Positions 34,690 through 43,851 of a stretch of DNA of 64,000 nucleotides are shown here, in pieces (within the stretch, counting starts at the first letter, position 1; each line of letters begins with the position of its first letter). The notes beneath the pieces were generated by a model that worked only from the letters and a program-made list of their open reading frames with translations, made no database searches and was not told the DNA's origin. A program made the translations under genes and the position numbers. This DNA comes from Ulota crispa (lineage: Eukaryota > Streptophyta > Bryopsida > Orthotrichales > Orthotrichaceae). The stretch covers positions 6,544,471-6,608,470 of the forward strand of contig OY987247.1 in the NCBI GenBank assembly GCA_963920765.1. The letters are read 5' to 3'.

Positions 34690-35231
34690 TACTCCTTTTG
34701 TCCCTCTAAAAATGTCCAAAAAGCTTCCTTGCAAAGGATGTGATTTTAGTTTTTGTGCTAGTGAAACATGCATTCTAGAATCAATATACCATATACCAAA
34801 TGTATGCAAAATCTTCAGTTTTGATGTTGCCATTTACGTACCCAAATTTCATGCAAAAAGTATCAATACTGTGCATAATTTGTAAATATTGCTAGCTCCT
34901 CATTATTTTAGACTTTGTGCTAGTTCTACTAAATGTATACAAAATCTCCAACTTTGATGTTGCCATTTGGGCACCAAATTCCATGCAAAAGTACCATATT
35001 TGTGCACATTGCCAACTCCTCATTATTGATGATTTAAAGACTAGTAACAACAATGATACCTCATATGGGCAAGAGCAAGCTTGCTAGAAGAGGAATGCTC
35101 TCTAATTGCTTAACTTGCCCCTATGAGATCATTGAACATGACAAACACTTTCTCACAGTCTGAAATTAGCAAAAAGAAGCTTTTAGTCATAAAAGTTTGA
35201 TTTAGACGTTTTTAGAAAGACATCGGAAGTA
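34690..35231. mobile_element. Stowaway-like MITE, copy 3 (inverted, diverged)
   Basis: It starts TA|CTCCTTTTGTCCCTCTAAAA and ends TCTAAATCA-type sequence through GACATCGGAAG|TA, whose complement is CTTCCGATGTCTTTCTAAAA. Internal blocks (CATGCATTCTAGAATCAATA, CAACTTTGATGTTGCCATTT) are the reverse complement of 12516-13101 and 16883-17466. Confidence 0.7.
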
Positions 35232-35617
35232 ACTTTTTACTGCAAACAAGTGGAAACATGCCTTAATTCGTTAGATATTAATGGCAACAAAATTGGCTTA
35301 ACTTTAATGCTGTAGTCTAGAATGGACAAAATAATTGGTCGAATTTAAAAGCAAGGAATCAAGAATGGATTAAGAAAATTGGTACGATAGTATACTGGAG
35401 AGTGAAAAATATAAATTGGTGGATATGTTAGCCTTTGAGGTGTAGGCATGGTAGACTTCTGTTAACCCGTCTTGAAAAAAGTAGAAGGTTTATTGGTTAT
35501 TGTAATAAACTAGTGGAATATATTTTGAAGGGCAAATTGGCAAGGGTTTGATAGCAAGTGTATGTGTAAGTTTAACTTTGGCTTCATAAGGTGGAAGTTT
35601 TTGCCAAGTTTAACCCT
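35232..35617. other. Unassigned intergenic DNA
   Basis: No recognised feature. An extra TTAACCC at 35610-35616 abuts the next element. Confidence 0.35.
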
Positions 35618-35851
35618 TTAACCCTTAAATGTCTGAGAAGCCCTTTACGACCAGTACAATACGGGGTATTTTTCTTGTATTTGGAATCGATCCACACCTC
35701 TAATATATTTGAGATCAACAAAGAAGTTGAAGAATAGATCAATACGGTTCTAGTGAGCTACTTGAGATCCCAAATTAAAATTTCTTATTGGTAGCAAATG
35801 ACAATTATACGTTAGCATATATACTATGTCCTATGGACGTTTAAGGGTTAA
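35618..35851. mobile_element. TTAA-ended MITE, ~230-bp family, copy 2, well preserved
   Basis: It starts TTAACCCTTAAATGTCTGAG and ends ATGGACGTTTAAGGGTTAA. It carries the family blocks GGGGTATTTTTCTTG, GCTACTTGAGATCCC and TTCTTATTGGTAGC. Confidence 0.8.
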
Positions 35852-35906
35852 CGACTGGATGTATGTGAGATACACACAAATCGACCTTCTGCTAATTGGG
35901 TGGTTG

Positions 35907-36864
35907 TTAACCCCTAAATCACAAAAGTTTCTTCAATAGTCAATTGAAAGTTCACGTAGGTTTTTATGAAGTCAATTTTTGGCAAATGCATTTGTAATAT
36001 GGAGGCAAGGTGCACACAATGCATACCTTTGTGTGAAAAAAAACAAAACTCTGATCATATGTTTGAGTAAAAAGTTATGTTGCCCAAAAGAATTTGGGCA
36101 CCTTGTGCAATTTGGGCATATTTGGAGAATCCTATGCTAAAACCCTCATTAACTCTTGAAACTTGGCATGTATGTAACAAATAAAACATGGTAAAAAATT
36201 GTCAAAAAATAAATAAATTGAGCTCTCATATCACACTCTAAGAGGAGTTAAACTTTGTTAACTATGTTTAGGCGGTTTCAAGAAAAGATGTTTTCTTCTA
36301 ACTTCAAGCCCTATTATATTTCAATTTGTAAATCCAAAGCTCTTGAATTTTTTTTTGCATGTTCCTAATGTTTGTCTCTAACTTTTAACCATTTGGATTT
36401 CAAATAAAGGACTTCCTCATTGCACAAGAAATTATGAAAAAATGACTCATGTGTTGCCAACTCACTGAACCTCCTTGCATTACAAGGTGATTTAGAATAA
36501 GCTAGATTCTAAATTTGCTTCTGAATTTTTTCATGAGTGAACCTAACATCATATACTTGTGAATGGTCAAAAAACTTGTTTTTGTGTAGAGAAAATAATA
36601 TACTTTAGGAGGGCTTGAAGTCTGACCTTGTTTTGCAAGAATGAAAAAAACTATTCTTTTCACTTCAAACATTATAACCTTACAATCTACAAGGTCAAAT
36701 AGGCTGAATTTTTTTTCACATATGTCCTTACTTTTGAATTACACTTGTATATGGTTGAGACTAAAAAAAGGAGAGTTTTTATTTTGAATTTCAAATAAAC
36801 CATAAAAAAACAGCAGTTTTGGTCTTATTTTTCTTTGCAACACCCGTCGAGCTTTAGGGGTGAA
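35907..36864. mobile_element. TTAA-ended element, 958 bp
   Basis: It starts TTAACCCCTAAATCACAAAA and ends GTCGAGCTTTAGGGGTGAA (TTAA decayed to TGAA). The interior is AT-rich and not clearly related to the other large families. No coding potential was seen. Confidence 0.55.
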
Positions 36865-37170
36865 AGGTCTAATTCTAGCCAATGATGTGTAACAGAAGGA
36901 ACAATTTAGGTTTAGGGTTTTCCATGAATTTTTAGGAATAATGAAAATGAAAGCCTAATTTGTATAACTAAATGAAAATTAGACCTTATACAATTGAATA
37001 GCATCATGTTGTAGGAGTTTTTTTGCGTAGGATTAATTTCTTATGTTTGACAGGATTCTAAAAAAGTGGATATAGGAATAGTTGCTTTCCAAGGTTATCG
37101 AAATACAAGTTTCAAAATTTCCATTCATTGTATTGTTCATAGGAGTATATCAAAAAGATATATATGTAAA

Positions 37171-37582
37171 GGGGATTGATATGTGTATCACACCGTTTCA
37201 GCTATTCTACCACACCCTTGGGGTAAATTTTAAATTTCTACCATTAAAAAGTTGAATTTGAGAATTTGGAATTCAAAATTAGAATTAGAGATAGTGATTT
37301 AGTCTAGAATCATAAAAATGTCCTAATTGAACAATATCCAATAAAAAAAGCTTATCTTTTTTTGTAAACAAAAGTAAGAGTAATACTTTTCCCCCAAGCT
37401 AAGCTTTTTCACTGGGTGTTGTTCAATTACAACATTTTTTATGGTTCTAAACAAAATCTAGGTCTTTGAGTCCAAATCTGAATTCCAAATTCTCAAATTC
37501 AACTATTTGATGGTAGAAATCTAAAATTTACCCCAAGATGTGATAGAATAGCTAAAAGGGTGTGGTACACATATCAATCCCC
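37171..37582. mobile_element. Mutator-like foldback MITE, copy 2, 9-bp duplication
   Basis: GGGGATTGATATGTGTA ... TACACATATCAATCCCC are the ends. The 9-bp sequence ATATGTAAA flanks both sides (37162-37170 and 37583-37591). The inner arms GTTGAATTTGAGAATTTGGA / CCAAATTCTCAAATTCAAC fold the element. A 9-bp duplication with long inverted repeats fits Mutator-like MITEs. Confidence 0.8.
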
Positions 37583-37827
37583 ATATGTAAATTATATAAC
37601 TGTCTAATTTGGTAGAGGTATTTGCAAGTAGTTGTTTGTGTTTCTTTTTGGGGCCTACCAGCTTCGAAGGCCATTGTCAACATTTGTTGAAATATCTCTC
37701 CGTTGAACAAATAGTATTTTGTGTGCAGAGTTAACACTGTTGGATAAAATAGATATCTTAACAACTCTACTTGGTCTACTTCTTCCTTCTCTCCGTTATT
37801 ACAGTTTTTGGAGAACTTTCAAGAAAC

Positions 37828-38058
37828 TCAACCCCCTAAACGCCTAAAATTGTATGTGCAGCCAATGCAATACAAGATATTTTTCTTGTATTTGGAATGG
37901 ATCCACAACTTTACTATATTTGAGATCAACAAAAGATTTGAAATATAGATCAACACAATTTTAGTAAGCTATTTGAAGTTCCAAATCAAAACTACTAATT
38001 AGTAGCAGATACCAATTATATAGCAACCTATCTACTATTCCCATGGAATGAATAAGAT
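37828..38058. mobile_element. TTAA-type MITE, ~230-bp family, decayed copy
   Basis: The left end is CAACCCCCTAAACGCC and the right end has lost its GGGTTAA. The body blocks (ATATTTTTCTTGTATTTGG, ACCAATTATATAGCA) identify the family. Confidence 0.6.
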
Positions 38059-38094
38059 TTAAATTACCGACTTCAAAATTTTGGGCCCCATGCT

Positions 38095-38098
<4 letters not shown>

Positions 38099-38150
<52 letters not shown>
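38099..38150. repeat. (TA)n microsatellite
   Basis: About 25 TA units. Confidence 0.95.
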
Positions 38151-38155
<5 letters not shown>

Positions 38156-38336
38156 ATCATGTTTTGGATGAATAATAAAAGAGAGTAGAGTAACAATAAA
38201 GTATGACAAATTAGTGCAAGTTACACTGCTCACTATACATTACACCACTCATTGCAAGTTACACCACGACACTTTCTTTTATCTGCTTTGCAAGATGTTA
38301 ACAACAGATTGCTGGCAATTGCACCTCAACTTTCTC

Positions 38337-38815
38337 TCAACAAAAGGGAGGCATGGGGATAGGGGGCATGGGGATAGGGGGCATGGGGATAGGGGGCATG
38401 GGGATAAGGGGCATGGGGATAGGAGGCACATGGATAGGAGATAGGGGTAGGGAGATAGGAGGGCACAAGGATAGGAGGACACAGGGATAGGAGGACACAG
38501 GGATAGGAGGGCACAAGGATAGGAGGACACATGGATAGGAGGGCACAAGGATAGGGGTAGGGGGATAGGAGGGCACGGGGATAAAGGGCACATGGATAGT
38601 GGGCACGAGGATAGGGGGGCACGAGGATAGGGGGCATGGGGATAGGGGGGCACAAGGATATGGGGCATGGGAATAGGGGGGCACAAGGATAGGGGACATG
38701 GGGATAGGGGGGCACGGGGATAGGGGGCATGGTTATAGGAAGCATGGGGATAAGGTGCATGGAGATAGGGGGGCACGGGATAGGGGCACAGGAATACAAG
38801 GCATAGGGATAAGGG
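38337..38815. repeat. G-rich minisatellite, 15-bp unit CATGGGGATAGGGGG
   Basis: About 30 units of 15-18 bp, with variants such as CACAAGGATAGGAGGG and CACGGGGATAGGGGGG. The plus strand is strongly purine/G-rich with repeated G-runs, so it could form G-quadruplexes. Proline/cysteine/leucine ORFs of 120-165 residues on the minus strand are open in all frames because of the repeat and are not credible genes. Confidence 0.9.
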
Positions 38816-38824
38816 GCAATGAAA

Positions 38825-39541
38825 TAAGATTGCTATTGCACAATTTGTTTATTGCAAGGATACATTTTTTGCCTCCATTGGTACAACATGTACGTAAACT
38901 AGTATATACATAAAAGAATCCCATTTTGGATGAAAAGGAGAGAGTCAGAATACAACTATGAGTTGCATTCCATGCATGTAGCAATAGTTTAACAAGTTGA
39001 ACCTTTTATATTCTCTTTAGGAAATAAAAGCAAGTAGCTTCATGATTCATGTGGTAGTTAACAATAAAGTACAATGGGTCACTAGAAGTGACACCACAAC
39101 ACCTTCTCTCAACTAATTCAATTGAGCCATTTCAGTGGAAGTCAACAACAAGTCACTTGAGGTTGCATTGCACCACCACAACACTCTCTCACCCAATCAA
39201 AATGAGTAGCTCAAATGGTTGTATTCTCTTTTATATAGATTAGATTTTGCTTCTGCAAAGTATGAACTCTCCCATGCATATAGAGGAGTTAGCCTTGCCC
39301 AACAATGTGCATGTTCTTCTAGCAAAGGACCAACATGGGAGAGAGGGATACATGCGTAATGTGGTATATGGTGAGGCTTTACTTTGAATTAGATTGTTAG
39401 CGTTTGTGAATAAAACAATTTGAAATTTGAAATTGACACATTTTGTGATAAGATTGCTATTGCACAATTTGTTTATTGCAAGAATATTTTTGTTAGGTCC
39501 ATTGGTACAATGAGTACATAAACTAGTTTATATATACAAAA
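38825..39541. repeat. Direct ~92-bp repeat pair
   Basis: AAGATTGCTATTGCACAATT at about 38825 recurs at about 39449. Both copies continue through CCATTGGTACAA and AAACTAGT before an AT tract. The ...AAACTAGT ends are weakly Helitron-like but lack a clear stem. Confidence 0.6.
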
Positions 39542-39745
39542 GAATTGCTCTAAGTTAGGATTTTGGTGAAGGTGCTCATTCTAAATAGAGGGAGTAGTGG
39601 TGTATCTTCCAATGACCAACCAAACAAGGAGAGAGAGATACATGCGTAAAGTTGTTTACATTAAGCCTCTTTTTACCAAAGGACCAACAACGGAGAGAAG
39701 GGTACATGCGTGAAGTGATTTACACTGGTACTTTACTTCAAATCA
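39320..39745. repeat. Three dispersed copies of a GGACCAAC...ACATGCGT unit
   Basis: Copies near 39327, 39616 and 39681 each contain GACCAAC, a GAGAGAG/GAGAGAA run and TACATGCGT followed by TTTACA-type sequence. Unclassified. Confidence 0.5.
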
Positions 39746-40175
39746 GTTATTGCCTCCGTTGGTAGAATAATTACCTAAACTCCTTTAGGCAGAAAGGAAT
39801 CTACTCCTAAAATGTTCTTATCACAATGAGTGCTTGGAGCCGTCTTTCAGGTCATTTGGATTAAAACTTTGGTTGAATTGGGCCCAAGTTTCCATGCACT
39901 ACTCCTAGTGTACATGCACAGTACAGTACAGTAGAGTAACCGTATGCCACAGTATGGAGGGTATGGGTCCACTAAAAGTTATGTCTTTTTCTGGATTTTA
40001 CCGAAAATCGGACTACGAAAATCCGCCGTAAGAAAAGAAAAGACTCTCGAAGCACAGCATTTATGTTATGTGTCCTGTTGCGCTGCAGAGCTTCGAAACT
40101 TGTGGGTTTCCTTTGACGCAGACCTGTTGTCGTTGTTGTTGTTTGGATTTGATTCACAGAGGAGTACCCAAAGGA

Positions 40176-40600
40176 GGTTCTGGAGGAATTGATGTAGAAA
40201 GAAAGATGCAGCAACATTCTTGTTGCAGGCCGGCACACATTTTAGACTCAGCTTCTTTTTGAGGGCAACCTGTTTCTCATGTTGTTGGCTTCATCTCATT
40301 TGCATGCTCGTCGTCTTGTAAATACCGCCGACCGCTTGTACGGAGAGTAAGCTTATGTCAGATTCGAGTTCGAGATGGCAAGTTGCTGAACAAGAAATCG
40401 GTTCTGGAGGAACAATTGATGCAGCAGCATTCTTGTTGCAGGCCGGCACACATTTTAGACTCTCAGCTTCTTTTTTAGGCAACCTGTTTCTCATGTTGCA
40501 TTTGCATGCTCGTTGTCTTGTAAGAACCGCCGATCTCTTGTGCGAAGAGTATGTCAGATTCGAGTTCGACGATGGCAAGTTGCTGAACCAGAAATCGGAG
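40176..40600 (+). repeat. Imperfect ~200-bp tandem duplication at the 5' end of the coiled-coil gene
   Basis: Unit 1 (about 40176-40400) and unit 2 (about 40401-40600) share GGTTCTGGAGGAA, TTCTTGTTGCAGGCCGGCAC, CTTGTAA/AGAACCGCCGA and GATTCGAGTTCGA. In the frame used by the gene, unit 1 has a stop (GAGTAAGCTTATG) and a 1-base shift (TTCGAGATGG versus TTCGACGATGG) relative to unit 2. Unit 1 therefore looks like a broken copy of the gene's own N-terminal coding region. Confidence 0.75.
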
Positions 40601-41767
40601 CTCGAAAATGAGAGTCTTTCGGCGAGAGAGGAGGCCATGAAGAAGGAACGAGTCGAAGAAATGGAGGAGCAACATCATCATTTGCAAGACTTTTTGACAA
40701 TCGAAGCAAGAGACGGTGGTGAGGCGCTTAACACTCTTGAGCTGAAGAAGATGAACGCTGTGGATGAAGAAGACAAGGTCAACAACAATGGCGAATATTG
40801 CAACAACAACAGCCCAAAGCTCTTGTGCTGGCGGACTGACCAATGCACGGAGTGCATGGACAACGTGGAGCAGGTGCAAGAGCTTCAAGAAGAGCTCAAA
40901 ATGGTTTCTACCAAGTTGATATTCTCCAGAACACAACGGCAAGCGCTGAAAGAAGTCACAGCGGCGTCGGCAACCAAGTTAGCACAGGTGATGACGGAGA
41001 ACGAGGAACTCAAGAAGGAGCTTTTCGTCGAGCGCCAACTCATGCAAGCGCGAGAGAGCGAGGTTCACAATCTAGAAACTCGCGTGGAGGCTCTCAACAC
41101 AAGCAACCAGATGCTCAAGTCGTTGCTGAATTTGAAGAAAATGGCATTGGAAACAACAACAACAACAAGGAGGTCGTTCAACTTCACAACAACGCTGGAG
41201 CCCAAGCTGCTGGACTTGGCGGCCATGGTGAGCTCCCAGAACGCTTGCGTGGTTCGACTGTCCGCGCAGAACGAAACGCTTGCACGATCTCTTCGGTTGA
41301 AAACTCTGGAATGTGAGCAACATGAGTCCGAATTTGCCATAGCGGTCAAGCAGAAGGACGCGGCTATTTGTGCATTGGAGCAGTTCAAGGAACGAATGGT
41401 GGAGTGGGCATCGGAAATGGACGAGCGCAGTCAACACTTCGACACGGTGCAGGAGTATGTTCTTAACCAAGAAGCTGAACTGCGGGATTGGCAATCAAGG
41501 TACAATGCTTTGCTCCAGAGCTACGAAGAGTTGCGAAAGGATCGTGATAAGGTGGTCAATTGGCAAGCGCATGCACGGAGACAGATTGCCGACTCGGAGA
41601 AGACGCTCAGCGAACGCGAGAAGGAGGTCGAAAGCATCAGCCGGGAGGCGTTACACTTGAGCTTGGAGGTGGAACTCTTGCGGCGAAAGCTGCAACAGCT
41701 CGACGAAGACGTCATGTTCAAGGAGGGCCAGATCTCAATTCTGCGAGGTCGTTGGGAAGAAGATTAA
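40355..41767 (+). CDS. Coiled-coil protein of unknown function
   Basis: An uninterrupted 470-codon frame. I do not recognise the family. From about residue 70 the protein is charged and heptad-like, with long coiled-coil stretches (around QVQELQEELKMV, ENEELKKELFVERQ, EVESISREALHLSLEVELLR). A threonine-rich TTTTT patch comes from an AAC/ACA repeat near 41155. It ends with a short non-helical tail, GRWEED. Codon use and base composition from about 40540 onward are clearly coding-like and unlike the AT-rich surroundings. The start is uncertain: residues 1-65 lie in a tandemly duplicated segment, and an alternative frame in unit 1 (LLNKKSVLEEQL) also looks coiled-coil-like, so the true N-terminus may use a downstream Met or an upstream exon. 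No membrane segment or targeting signal was seen. A MITE lies 21-23 bases after the stop codon. Confidence 0.7.
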   Translation: MSDSSSRWQVAEQEIGSGGTIDAAAFLLQAGTHFRLSASFLGNLFLMLHLHARCLVRTADLLCEEYVRFEFDDGKLLNQKSELENESLSAREEAMKKERVEEMEEQHHHLQDFLTIEARDGGEALNTLELKKMNAVDEEDKVNNNGEYCNNNSPKLLCWRTDQCTECMDNVEQVQELQEELKMVSTKLIFSRTQRQALKEVTAASATKLAQVMTENEELKKELFVERQLMQARESEVHNLETRVEALNTSNQMLKSLLNLKKMALETTTTTRRSFNFTTTLEPKLLDLAAMVSSQNACVVRLSAQNETLARSLRLKTLECEQHESEFAIAVKQKDAAICALEQFKERMVEWASEMDERSQHFDTVQEYVLNQEAELRDWQSRYNALLQSYEELRKDRDKVVNWQAHARRQIADSEKTLSEREKEVESISREALHLSLEVELLRRKLQQLDEDVMFKEGQISILRGRWEED

Positions 41768-41790
41768 AGACCAAACCTCTCCTGCCCTAA

Positions 41791-42050
41791 GAGCATCTCC
41801 TGCTGCCACCCACCAAATGAGCCCTTTGCGTTCAACCCATGACGGCTTCTGCGATTCAAGTCTTCAACAACAGCACTATACTATACTACTCGTGCAGGAA
41901 GGGGCCTTTTAGGCTTAGCCACTTTCAAGTCAAATTTGAGCTTTCTCCAAGGCTCCTTCACGGTCCTTGCCAAGCAATGGTTCCAAGCCCCCTTCACAGT
42001 CCCTACCAAGCAATGTTCACGCATTGTTTAGGGTGTGATGTCACTTTGTA
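41791..42050. mobile_element. PIF/Harbinger-like MITE (GAGCATC family), copy 3, truncated
   Basis: TAA|GAGCATCTCCTGCTGCC begins ~20 bp after the coiled-coil stop codon. It aligns with the complement of 33395-33766. The far end is not recognisable. It probably lies in the gene's 3' untranslated region. Confidence 0.6.
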
Positions 42051-43356
42051 ACCAGATGTACCAGTGTGATTTGTTGTAACGCAAGTGCAGGTCTTGAAGC
42101 CCTCTAAACTGCAGGAGAACTTCACGTCTATTCTGCTACTTGCTGCTTCCGTCCCCCTCCAAACCTAGTTCACAGGGGCTTCATTTGGTAGGTGCTCTAA
42201 TCCCCCATTTTGAACCTGGCCGAGCATCAAGCACAGCCTTGCAGAAGTGGGTGTTATTATCCTTCAATGCCCCAATACTCGATCCAGTACGAGCCTCGTC
42301 TTGCCTCTTGGATGAATTGGTGTCAACATTATCGCACTCTGTGATCCGAGGTTGCTGCCCAGATTCTGCTACCAGTATTTTTGGCCAGCATGTAAAAGGC
42401 TCTCGAGTTTCAAAATTAGGCCGAGGCAGTTTTTCAACTGTACTCAGCAATATATTGCATCGATCAGCCCAGTGGAAGAAGCCTTCTCCTGGTATGAAGC
42501 TGAGTCCAACCTCGATTGTTGCAAATTGGATTATTGCTGCCATTGGAAGAAGCCTTGAAGACATTGAGTGTCTAGTGGCCTTTTCTTTTGTTCATTTCAC
42601 GATTTCTGGTCTCAACAAGCGAGCGTACAACAGCAGGGAGCTGATTCTTTTACTCCCGTTTTTTCTCCGAATTGTATGATACAAGAGCAACCACGAGAGG
42701 GTCTCTGGTCCTACAAAGGTGTGGCGTGTGCAAAGCTTTAGCTAACACAACATAGCACTAACTTGTATAAAATGTGTATCATATTGTAATTTTATCAGAG
42801 AGGTGTACCGGACAGCATATCAGTAGTGAAGCAGGCATAGAGCTCAACAATTTTAACCCAGAAAGACCTTTTCTTGAGAGCGAAAATTCTCCTCCTTTAT
42901 GACAGACATTTTCTAAAAGCGTGTGGAGCAAGGAGCTTTTGGGCTACAGTTACAATTCTCTCCTTCCCTTTGCTTTTAGTTTTGTTGAAACGATGCACAT
43001 AATTGTAACATGATGTACTTTGTAACTGTGATATTATTGGACAAACTGCTCAACTTGGGAATACAGAAAAGCTATCAGAATACAAACATGCTCAAGCTGT
43101 TTTCGTTTACCTGTTATTGTTATTGTATTCATGCTATGTCTCTCCAAGCGATGCTGGTCATCTTCATTATCTTCAACTCCTGCGCTGACTGATTCTGTAC
43201 AAGAGTGTATGACAAAGAAGGTAGAGGCTCTGCAAAGGACAACGTATTTGAAGAATGCTTTACTCTAGTGTAGGCAGAATTCAATTGTAGGCTGTGCTGA
43301 AACCATCTGTCTTCAATGTGTGCATTGTAAGAAACTGGATCGATGCAGGGGTTAAC
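42051..43356. other. Unique, less AT-rich region between two genes; possible 3' UTR
   Basis: Base composition is closer to the genic regions than to the transposon-rich part. Several TTTGTAA / TTGTAAC motifs (about 42045, 42075, 42785, 43020) resemble plant 3'-end sequence. An ORF of 179 codons (42140-42679, +) overlaps a 127-codon antisense frame (42181-42564). Neither has a recognisable domain, so I do not call a gene. Confidence 0.35.
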
Positions 43357-43575
43357 CAACCCCTAAAGGACCAAGCAGCCCTTTGCGACCAATACAATAT
43401 GGGGTATTTTTCTTGTATTAGGAGTATATTTGAGATCAACAAAGAAGCTAGAATATAGATCAATGTTGTTCTAGTGAGGTAGTCAAGATCCCAAATTAAA
43501 ACTTTTTGTTGGCAACAAATGCCAATCATATAGCAGCATACATACTATGTACTCTGGTTGTGCTTAGTCATTTAA
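43357..43575. mobile_element. TTAA-type MITE, ~230-bp family, copy 4
   Basis: It starts with a decayed CCAACCCCTAAAGGACCAAG, preceded by GGGGTTAA. It carries GACCAATACAATATGGGGTA and TTTTTCTTGTATT, and runs to the TTAA of the next copy. Its right end is poorly preserved. Confidence 0.65.
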
Positions 43576-43803
43576 CCCTTAAATATTCGAGCAGCCCATA
43601 GTAAGCAATACCATATGATGTATTTTTCTTGTATTTGGAATGCATGCACACCTTTATTACATTTGAGATCAACAAAGAAGTTAGAATATAAATCAATACT
43701 GTTCTAGTGAGATCCCAAATTAAAACTTTTTGTTAATAACAAATACCAATTATACAGCAGCGTACATACTATGTATTATAATAGCTCGGTCTTTAAAGGT
43801 TAA
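43572..43803. mobile_element. TTAA-ended MITE, ~230-bp family, copy 5
   Basis: It starts TTAACCCTTAAATATTCGAG and ends CGGTCTTTAAAGGTTAA. It lies 48 bp downstream of the methylesterase stop codon, so it may be transcribed in that gene's 3' UTR. Confidence 0.8.
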
Positions 43804-43851
43804 GGAAGGTAGTGGATTGCTACCCTTCAGAACAAAGCGAAAGGTTGCAGG

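Noticed and set aside
38279..38799. Proline/cysteine-rich ORFs of 120-165 codons on the minus strand
   Set aside because: They are translations of the G-rich minisatellite, open in all three frames because the repeat lacks stops.
38855..38905. Helitron 3' end (AAACTAGT)
   Set aside because: CTAG is present but no stem precedes it and no matching 5' TC end was found; kept only as a direct repeat.
40475..41494. Several antisense ORFs of 100-155 codons opposite the coiled-coil gene
   Set aside because: Shadow frames of a GC-richer coding region; no domain, and the plus frame has coherent coiled-coil composition.
42140..42679. 179-codon plus-strand ORF
   Set aside because: No recognisable domain, overlapping antisense frame of similar quality, and 3'-UTR-like motifs nearby; recorded as an unassigned region.
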